Of a DNA stretch of 11,298 bases, positions 7,255-11,298 are shown piece after piece. The translations under genes and the position numbers were made by a program. Within the stretch, counting starts at the first letter, position 1; each line of letters begins with the position of its first letter. Source of the stretch: Sedimentibacter sp. (GTDB taxonomy: Bacteria; Bacillota; Clostridia; Tissierellales; Sedimentibacteraceae). The stretch is taken from NCBI GenBank assembly GCA_029256005.1, contig JAQSYS010000033.1:1-11298 (forward strand), in the 5' to 3' direction. Below the pieces are notes generated by a model. It worked only from the letters and a program-made list of their open reading frames with translations. It was not told the origin of the DNA and did not search any database.

Positions 7255-7497
7255 TGCCAAATCAAACCCGTTCTGGTCTGCTGGCGGACCTACATAGACT
7301 GGTCTCTCTGGTTCGGAAGCTTTCGGCTTTTTGTTTGGGTTTAGGATGTAGTATTCAAGGTCTGCCTCCTTAATTCTACGCATAGAACCTACCCTTATAA
7401 ACGGCAAGCTCCCGTCTCTGCACTTCCTTATTACCGTCATCTGACTTACCCTGAGAATGTCTGCAACCTCAGATACTTTCAATAGCTTATCGCTCAT
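7246..7497 (-). CDS. Excisionase-family helix-turn-helix DNA-binding protein
   Basis: Small DNA-binding protein of the kind used as excision directionality factor by integrative elements, or as their regulator. The 83-residue protein holds an HTH_17/MerR-like winged helix at 4-52: KLLKVSEVADILRVSQMTV, then IRKCRDGSLPFIRVG and RRIKEADLEYYI, the standard excisionase pattern. The tail (53-83) is Pro/Lys-rich and probably disordered. Start ATG 7497 has AGGAG 8 bases upstream; a GTG three codons earlier is less likely. In such elements the integrase normally follows directly; here the next sequence is a thyX fragment that begins within the last codons of this gene, so the integrase seems to have been deleted. 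An array of half-sites lies just upstream. Confidence 0.82.
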   Translation of the reverse strand: MSDKLLKVSEVADILRVSQMTVIRKCRDGSLPFIRVGSMRRIKEADLEYYILNPNKKPKASEPERPVYVGPPADQNGFDLARS

Positions 7498-7525
7498 AAA
7501 TATCACTCCTTAATGTATATCATAG

Positions 7526-7574
7526 GTAACACTCATAACATCGAACTAGCTGTTATGTATGTTATAAGTGTTAT
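7526..7574. promoter_or_regulatory. Array of TGTTAT half-sites with 9-base spacing
   Basis: TGTTAT starts at 7551, 7560 and 7569, exactly 9 bases apart. The reverse complement ATAACA is at 7535 and a one-mismatch copy GTAACA at 7526, also 9 apart. The two arms face each other around a centre near 7545, with CATAACA/TGTTATG as innermost inverted pair. It lies 29-77 bases upstream of the excisionase start, in a promoter-proximal position. Most likely the operator or excision-site array of that protein; iterons are an alternative. Confidence 0.6.
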
Positions 7575-8108
7575 ATATGTATATCTGTACCGGCCTAACT
7601 CAGATTTTAGACAAACGAAAACTCCCTCTGATTGTAAGAGAGCATCTTCTAAGGAGTGTATGATAAAGGAGTGAGAAGCTGTCAAATAAAACCTGTTCTT
7701 ATGCGTACTTCACACACTCAGCTACTTCTGCTTGCTTATCCTGTTACACGGCGATATGCTGAAATCCTACTCAAATTCCACTTTATTGATTATTTTTATT
7801 ATTATCATCAGCTTACATATAACTTTATTCCTCTCATGGTGACCTGCTATTACATTTTTGTTATATTGGTAATGTATTTGTATGTCTTATAGTTAAAATT
7901 CGTTGTAGGACATTTTAGAGCTTTTGAATATATATTCCGACAAAACCTCATTACGCACCCTTTTATTCTTTGTGAATAAAACTTACTGATAGATTAAATT
8001 CCTTTAATCTAATAGGTTAAAAAGTTTTTTGTGCATAATTGTACTAAAATGAAAGAAAGTCGACCAGCACAATAAAACATAAAGGCTATGTTAAAGAATA
8101 ATGTTGAA
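7575..8108. other. Intergenic stretch without a supported gene
   Basis: About 530 bases. A plus-strand frame (7656-7892) begins inside a ribosome-binding-like AAGGAG and encodes a Tyr/Leu/Ile-rich peptide with no recognisable family. Two closely spaced AAGGAG motifs occur at 7651 and 7666 without a well-placed start. A 9-pair perfect inverted repeat TAGATTAAA/TTTAATCTA lies at 7990-8011 with a TTCC loop and no T-run after it. A minor nested inverted repeat ACTCC...GGAGT spans 7620-7657. Nothing else is seen. Confidence 0.4.
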
Positions 8109-8141
8109 ACTAAAAGGCAACCTTAATAGATTGCCTTTAGT
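8109..8141 (-). terminator. Probable terminator of the BmrR-like regulator gene
   Basis: Inverted repeat ACTAAAAGGCAA (8109-8120) and TTGCCTTTAGT (8131-8141), one bulged base, 10-base loop, 65 bases past the stop at 8206. The minus-strand tail is TTTTAGTTTC, only moderately T-rich. Confidence 0.5.
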
Positions 8142-8205
8142 TCGTAACAAAGGAAAATTTTGTAATACATTTAGTGATGGTTATGCTTATTTTACGGTAC
8201 TTTTC

Positions 8206-9126
8206 TTATTTAAGCTTTATTGGTTCCATAAGATCCAGCTGCTGAGCACTCTCGTCACTGGATATGAATGTTTCAAAGTCAGTACTCTCTTCCAGCCATT
8301 GAAAGCTGAAATCTACCTCATACTTGTCATTGTTTTTTACCCAGTTGTATAATTTCTGCCAGTTCTCTCCTATTTCTCCCATTTTTGTCGGTATAGACGC
8401 ATACAAGCCACCATCAAATTGCTTTTTTACTAAAGGTTCAGGAATCTCAAAATTTTCAGGTATTGCTACCCACATTTCATAGCCGTAAACAGGATTGTTT
8501 TCTGATGGACTGGGATTATTAAACCCAAAGTGCCTGAAGCAGCCTTTCCTTTGCAAAGAATTATTCAGAACAAATTTGTTCATAACCTCGGAACAGTCCT
8601 TTTCCGGTGTTTCACTCATTGCACGATATGCTGCAACGGTCATTGCAGGAAGCCTTACGATTCTTACATCACTTAATACATTTGCTGACATATGATTATA
8701 CCTTTCGGAGAGCATAATTTGAAGTGCTTTTTCAAGTTCGGAATCGGTGGTTTTAGACTGTTTCTCAAGGTACGAAAATACCTGTGTCAGATTCTTCTCC
8801 GCCTTTATATGACTAATGAGCTTTTCAATCAGTGTTCTTAGCGAATTTACAACAGTAGATTCCTGCCTCAGGTTTTCAAGATGACTTGTTAATGCATCTA
8901 TAGCTACATCAAAGTCATCTGAAATAAAAATCCGCTCAATATCTGCTATCGGCATTCTGAGTTTTCTCAACAGTACAATTTGTTTAATACGGTTTGTATT
9001 CTCAGAATCATAGAATCTGTAGCCCTTCTCTGTTCTTGTGCTACTTAATATTCCCTCCTCCTCCCAGTAACGCAGGGTTCGATTAGAAATATCAAACTTT
9101 TTTGCAGCTTCACCTATTCTTAGCAT
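8206..9126 (-). CDS. MerR-family regulator with GyrI-like effector-binding domain (BmrR type)
   Basis: Transcription activator that senses small molecules. The 306-residue protein has the MerR winged HTH at 1-70 (LRIGEAAKKFDISNRTLRYWEEEGILSS by motif: RTLRYWEEEG, wing RTEKGYRFY), a coiled linker to about 125, and from about 153 a C-terminal domain beginning VRIVRLPAMTVAAYRA and ending with YNWVKNN, typical of GyrI-like ligand-binding domains in BmrR-like proteins that recognise drugs or lipophilic cations. ATG 9126 has AGAGGAGGAG 8 bases upstream. It sits alone; no transporter or enzyme is next to it, although such regulators usually lie beside their target, so the target may have been lost or be elsewhere. 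The promoter has its own 19-base-spacer MerR site, suggesting autoregulation. Confidence 0.88.
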   Translation of the reverse strand: MLRIGEAAKKFDISNRTLRYWEEEGILSSTRTEKGYRFYDSENTNRIKQIVLLRKLRMPIADIERIFISDDFDVAIDALTSHLENLRQESTVVNSLRTLIEKLISHIKAEKNLTQVFSYLEKQSKTTDSELEKALQIMLSERYNHMSANVLSDVRIVRLPAMTVAAYRAMSETPEKDCSEVMNKFVLNNSLQRKGCFRHFGFNNPSPSENNPVYGYEMWVAIPENFEIPEPLVKKQFDGGLYASIPTKMGEIGENWQKLYNWVKNNDKYEVDFSFQWLEESTDFETFISSDESAQQLDLMEPIKLK

Positions 9127-9151
9127 TCTGCACTCCTCCTCTCTGAAATCA

Positions 9152-9182
9152 ATGTTAGAGCATTCCGTGACGTTAAGGTCAA
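9152..9182 (-). promoter_or_regulatory. MerR-type promoter of the BmrR-like regulator
   Basis: Minus strand: -35 TTGACC (9182-9177), 19-base spacer, -10 TAACAT (9157-9152). The left half-site CCTTAACGT is well formed; the mirror half ACGGAATGC is degenerate. The 19-base spacing is the MerR-promoter hallmark. Confidence 0.65.
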
Positions 9183-9492
9183 TAGGTTTTTATCTATTTT
9201 TTTATAATAAATGAATAATTTTTATTACATTTTACTGGGACATAATATCCTATTAAAGTTCATTAACCTAGAAATTGGATTACTGAACTTTAATCTACTG
9301 TTACGTCTTAATCTTCAGATATATTCATAGCTACACCTTTTAAATTAAAACTAATACATAGTATAAATTTTTTAGTTGATGAAATCAACTAAAAAATTAA
9401 GTATTCATTTAATAGTTTTGCTGATAAAGGGCTGTAGGCACTGTTGGTTCAGAGTATCATTAGGGTATACTCATATGATAGAGCTAAAAACC
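9183..9492. other. Non-coding stretch with two strong inverted repeats
   Basis: No gene. It holds a perfect 11-base inverted repeat ATTAAAGTTCA/TGAACTTTAAT (9252-9262, 9284-9294; 21-base loop) and a perfect 15-base inverted repeat with 3-base loop (9366-9380, 9384-9398) whose outer part is T6 upstream and A6 downstream. Also present are two overlapping 6-base pairs, GAGTAT/ATACTC (9452-9472) and TATCAT/ATGATA (9455-9480). None has the T-tail of a terminator. Confidence 0.55.
9366..9398. repeat. Perfect 15-base inverted repeat
   Basis: Arms 9366-9380 and 9384-9398 match completely around GAA. Because T-runs precede and A-runs follow the core on both strands it is not a normal terminator; a protein-binding or cruciform-forming palindrome is more likely. 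Confidence 0.7.
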
Positions 9493-9557
9493 GTGTCAAT
9501 AGTGTAGTGTATTTAATTATGCCATGTGCCATAATGCACAAATACCCTATTGGCACA
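9493..9557. promoter_or_regulatory. Candidate res (resolution) site of the downstream resolvase
   Basis: Nested inverted repeats 77 bases upstream of the resolvase start: GTGTCAATAG (9493-9502) with CTATTGGCAC (9547-9556), 9 of 10 matching; TGTGCCA (9525-9531) with TGGCACA (9551-9557), perfect; and TGTGC/GCACA (9525-9540). The 33-base TGTGCCA pair has the size of a resolvase subsite, and TGTC/TGTG ends recall Tn3-family arms. Location just upstream of the gene is where res sites sit. Confidence 0.45.
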
Positions 9558-9633
9558 AGTTTAACTGTTATGTTAGTATGTGAGAATAGAGAATTATAGT
9601 GCAGGCACTTAATATAAAAAGGAGTGGTTAGTT

Positions 9634-10338
9634 ATGAAGGTCGGATATGTTAGAATATCGGATGCAGATTCACAGAATACCGCCAGACAGGACACACTAA
9701 TGCAAGAGTTACAAGCAGAACGAGTGTTCACCGATAAAATGTCAGGTAAGGATGCCCACAATCGTCCACAATTACAGGCTATGCTCGACTTTGTGCGTGA
9801 GTCCGATGTGGTCGTTTCCGAGTCAATTTCGAGAATCACTAGAAGTACCCGTGATTTTCTAGCTATAATGGATAAACTCAAGGAAAAGAATGTTACTTAT
9901 ATAAGTAAGAAGGAATCCATTGATACTAGCACACCACAAGGAGTCTTTATGTTGACCGTGTTCGCCGCCCTTTCGGAGCTAGAGAGGCAAACTACTCGTC
10001 AGAGAGCCTTAGAAGGTATAGCTGAGGCTAAAAAACGTGGTGTATATAAAGGAAGGAAACCCATTGAGATAGATGCTACATATCAAGCTGAGGTATTGCG
10101 TAGACTACTTGACGGCTATGACTATGTTGTACCATACTCATACAAGTCGATAAATCATACGCCCAAAGAGCATATACTATCACCTGTACGAACCTACGGT
10201 ATGTTGCGTTACGAAATTCCATATCTTGAGCATACTGAGGCTAAGACTAAACTAAAACAGAAACTAAAAGAACTGGATGCTTGGGTCGACGAAGCTGAGG
10301 AATGGTTAGCAATTTGTAACCTCGGAGGCCTATTATAA
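9634..10338 (+). CDS. Small serine recombinase (resolvase/invertase family) with atypical C-terminal tail
   Basis: Site-specific recombinase that would cut and rejoin DNA through a 5'-phosphoserine. The catalytic domain fills residues 1-142: GYVRIS with Arg7 and nucleophile Ser9, SGKDAHNRPQL (Arg44), VSESISRITRSTRDF (Arg67, Arg70), PQGVFMLTVFAALSELER and the long helix to KRGVYKGRKP. The residue before Arg67 is Ser where most resolvases have Asp. After GRKP the usual ~45-residue HTH is absent; instead about 85 residues follow (...YDYVVPYSYKS..., HILSPVRTYG, then a charged helix and ...LAICNLGGLL) that I do not recognise. Length is 234 against the usual 180-200. AAGGAG lies 9 bases before the ATG. 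It is the only complete recombinase here, runs opposite to nearly all neighbours, has less AT-rich codons, and precedes another gene by 18 bases, suggesting a plasmid or phage-like origin. Confidence 0.85.
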   Translation: MKVGYVRISDADSQNTARQDTLMQELQAERVFTDKMSGKDAHNRPQLQAMLDFVRESDVVVSESISRITRSTRDFLAIMDKLKEKNVTYISKKESIDTSTPQGVFMLTVFAALSELERQTTRQRALEGIAEAKKRGVYKGRKPIEIDATYQAEVLRRLLDGYDYVVPYSYKSINHTPKEHILSPVRTYGMLRYEIPYLEHTEAKTKLKQKLKELDAWVDEAEEWLAICNLGGLL

Positions 10339-10356
10339 TTTAAGGAGGTATCATTT

Positions 10357-10740
10357 ATGTACTGCTTACAACTAGGTAACCTCAAATGCAACTATGCAAT
10401 GGCACAGGATGCTTGGGATGACCGACATCTTGATGTGCGTAAGAATTTTCAAAAAATGGACTTCGGTACTGGCATAATTACTGGCGTTATGAACTTTAAG
10501 GAGTTTGTAGAGCATCTTGATCTGCCTCATTTTCCCTTTGAACCACTATTTGTCATCAGAATTACCGTCTCAACGTGCGATTCATTAACTCCAAAATTCT
10601 CTCCTACTAATTCAATTTGTTCTCCATTAAAATTTAACTTCATTGATTTAGGAATTACCTTATCTTTTCCATTATCTACTTTAATTTTTGTTAGTGTAAC
10701 CTCTGACACTAAACTCTTTATCAATCCTTTGCAAATTTAA
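10357..10740 (+). CDS. Unrecognised ORF, 5' part genuine, 3' part altered by a junction
   Basis: A 127-codon frame with the best ribosome binding site of the window: AAGGAGGT at 10342-10349, 7 bases before the ATG and 18 bases after the resolvase stop, so it is very probably translated and forms an operon with it. Residues 1 to about 68 (MYCLQLGNLKCNYAMAQDAW..., then FGTGIITGVMNFKEFVEHLDL) look like a soluble acidic-basic mixed protein of unknown family. From about residue 69 the frame runs antisense through the candidate attachment core (10564-10577) and the fragment on the other strand, giving a Ser/Thr/Leu-rich tail that looks like non-coding reading. The natural C-terminus was therefore probably replaced when the element inserted. 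Function unknown. Confidence 0.5.
   Translation: MYCLQLGNLKCNYAMAQDAWDDRHLDVRKNFQKMDFGTGIITGVMNFKEFVEHLDLPHFPFEPLFVIRITVSTCDSLTPKFSPTNSICSPLKFNFIDLGITLSFPLSTLIFVSVTSDTKLFINPLQI
10527..10736 (-). pseudogene. C-terminal gene fragment ending in HVETV motif (target gene, upstream part)
   Basis: An open minus-strand frame bounded by a stop at 10739-10737: ICKGLIKSLVSEVTLTKI..., IPKSMKLNFNGEQIELV, GENFGVNES, HVETV, then ILMTNSGSKGK and TGA at 10527. Codon pattern and beta-strand-like alternation suggest real coding sequence, but there is no proper start or ribosome binding site, so it is the end of a truncated gene. It shares F-G-x4-HVETV(V/I)L(L/M) with the frame at 4687-4622 at identical spacing. 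The family upstream of HVETV is not recognised; it does not show the usual RlmD residues before that motif, and the tail of a large serine recombinase is an alternative. Confidence 0.5.
10564..10577 (-). repeat. Candidate attachment core, right copy
   Basis: CACGTTGAGACGGT on the minus strand; 13 of 14 bases match 4663-4650, same orientation, same HVETV frame. Together they would bound a 5.9 kb insertion. Confidence 0.55.
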
Positions 10741-10787
10741 TGAGTACTTATCTCCTACAGGCTTTACCACCACTTAAACAAATAGGT

Positions 10788-11298
10788 TTAATCACTTGCC
10801 CCATAATCTGCATGATCATTGATATCCATATTCTCGTTAGTAAATTCAGGATCACGGATACTACCAATGACAAAGATCGCTATAATAAAAATTGAGAATG
10901 TAAACACAAATGGCAAGCGACGGTCAAAACTTGATAACCATCCAGCTAAGTAGCCAAATGGTGATGCAAATGCAATGGTAAAGGACATAATCAAAGCATT
11001 AATTCGAGCCCGCTCCTTCGGATTAATATTTAACTGAAGTAAGGTATCTTTTCGAGGCATTACAAGAGTATTGGCTACTGCAGCAACAATAACATAAAGA
11101 ATAACCAGCGATATCCTCTCCTTCGGTGTCAGTATCAGAAGAATCGAGCACCCAGCATACAATACCAGACCACTCCACATAGGTATCCGGAATTTTACGG
11201 TTTCTAAGCGGTGCTGTATTCCAACCATAAAAATCAACATAACAGCCGCATTTAAAATAGGAAAAAAGGCTAAATAACGATCTGCTATGCCTAGTCTT
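10788..11298 (-). CDS. MFS transporter, C-terminal part (5' end outside window)
   Basis: Major facilitator superfamily membrane transporter, probably an exporter. The frame is open to the window edge; the ATG at 11240 is internal, because the same frame continues upstream as RLGIADRYLAFFPILNAAV without a stop. About 169 residues are visible, with four to five hydrophobic helices: around FFPILNAAVMLIFMVGI, WSGLVLYAGCSILLIL, ISLVILYVIVAAVANTLV, LIMSFTIAFASPFGYLAGWL and LPFVFTFSIFIIAIFVIG, then a charged cytoplasmic tail ending DHADYGASD. This matches the last five or six helices of a 12-helix MFS protein, including the short RRLP loop before the last helix. Substrate unknown; multidrug or macrolide-type export is possible from the resistance-like context only. 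The stop at 10788 is 52 bases from the HVETV fragment on the same strand. Confidence 0.85.
   Translation of the reverse strand, partial: RLGIADRYLAFFPILNAAVMLIFMVGIQHRLETVKFRIPMWSGLVLYAGCSILLILTPKERISLVILYVIVAAVANTLVMPRKDTLLQLNINPKERARINALIMSFTIAFASPFGYLAGWLSSFDRRLPFVFTFSIFIIAIFVIGSIRDPEFTNENMDINDHADYGASD

Noticed and set aside
7656..7892. Plus-strand 78-codon frame after AAGGAG motifs
   Set aside because: The start codon lies inside the ribosome-binding-like motif itself, composition is Tyr/Ile/Leu-rich as in AT-rich noise, and no family is recognised.
8101..8352. Plus-strand 83-codon frame
   Set aside because: It begins with the terminator hairpin and its second half is antisense to the BmrR-like gene.
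9366..9398. Perfect inverted repeat read as a terminator
   Set aside because: T-run precedes and A-run follows the core on both strands, the opposite order of a rho-independent terminator.
9609..9881. Minus-strand 90-codon frame
   Set aside because: Antisense shadow of the resolvase catalytic domain.
1..11298. CRISPR array, tRNA, rRNA or complete insertion sequence
   Set aside because: No regularly spaced direct repeats of CRISPR size, no cloverleaf or rRNA-like stretch, and no DDE transposase with terminal inverted repeats was seen.

Overview
The window is AT-rich DNA with AGGAGG-type ribosome binding sites, a lipoprotein class D beta-lactamase, MerR regulators and large serine recombinase pieces. 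Together these point to a Gram-positive anaerobe of the Clostridia, perhaps a Lachnospiraceae-like genome. No sequence here fixes the species. Most genes lie on the minus strand, and the region reads as an accessory zone rich in debris of mobile elements and broken genes.

Left part (1-4575): a sensor histidine kinase broken by an internal deletion and frameshift (1-1265), about 600 bases without an intact gene but with a strong minus-strand terminator, then an intact drug-type efflux operon read leftwards: MerR-family regulator (4310-3519), ABC ATPase (3497-2589), ABC-2 permease (2587-1868). The MerR gene has a textbook MerR promoter (TTGCTT, 19-base spacer containing a perfect dyad, TATACT). 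A diverged 44/45-base direct repeat flanks the operon on both sides (1767-1810 and 4531-4575).

Middle and right part (4622-10740): a nearly identical 14-base sequence, each time encoding His-Val-Glu-Thr-Val on the minus strand, occurs at 4650-4663 and 10564-10577 in the same orientation. The sequence outside the right copy and outside the left copy can be joined into one reading frame, so these look like attL and attR of an integrated, now degenerate element of about 5.9 kb. Inside it are a class D beta-lactamase (5721-4702), an in-frame chimera of a serine recombinase catalytic domain and the end of an Mrr-like restriction endonuclease (6450-5905), the C-terminal third of flavin-dependent thymidylate synthase ThyX (7254-6968), an excisionase-like HTH protein (7497-7246) with an array of TGTTAT half-sites on 9-base spacing, a BmrR-like MerR regulator (9126-8206) with its own 19-base-spacer promoter, and on the plus strand a small resolvase with an unusual C-terminal tail (9634-10338) followed by an unrecognised gene that runs through the right junction (10357-10740). 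No full-length integrase is present, so the element is probably immobile.

Right edge (10788-11298): the C-terminal half of an MFS transporter on the minus strand, cut by the window end.

The complete functional units are the MerR-regulated ABC exporter and the beta-lactamase, both plausible antibiotic-resistance functions; the BmrR-like regulator looks intact but has no visible target. The rest records repeated insertion, deletion and fusion.
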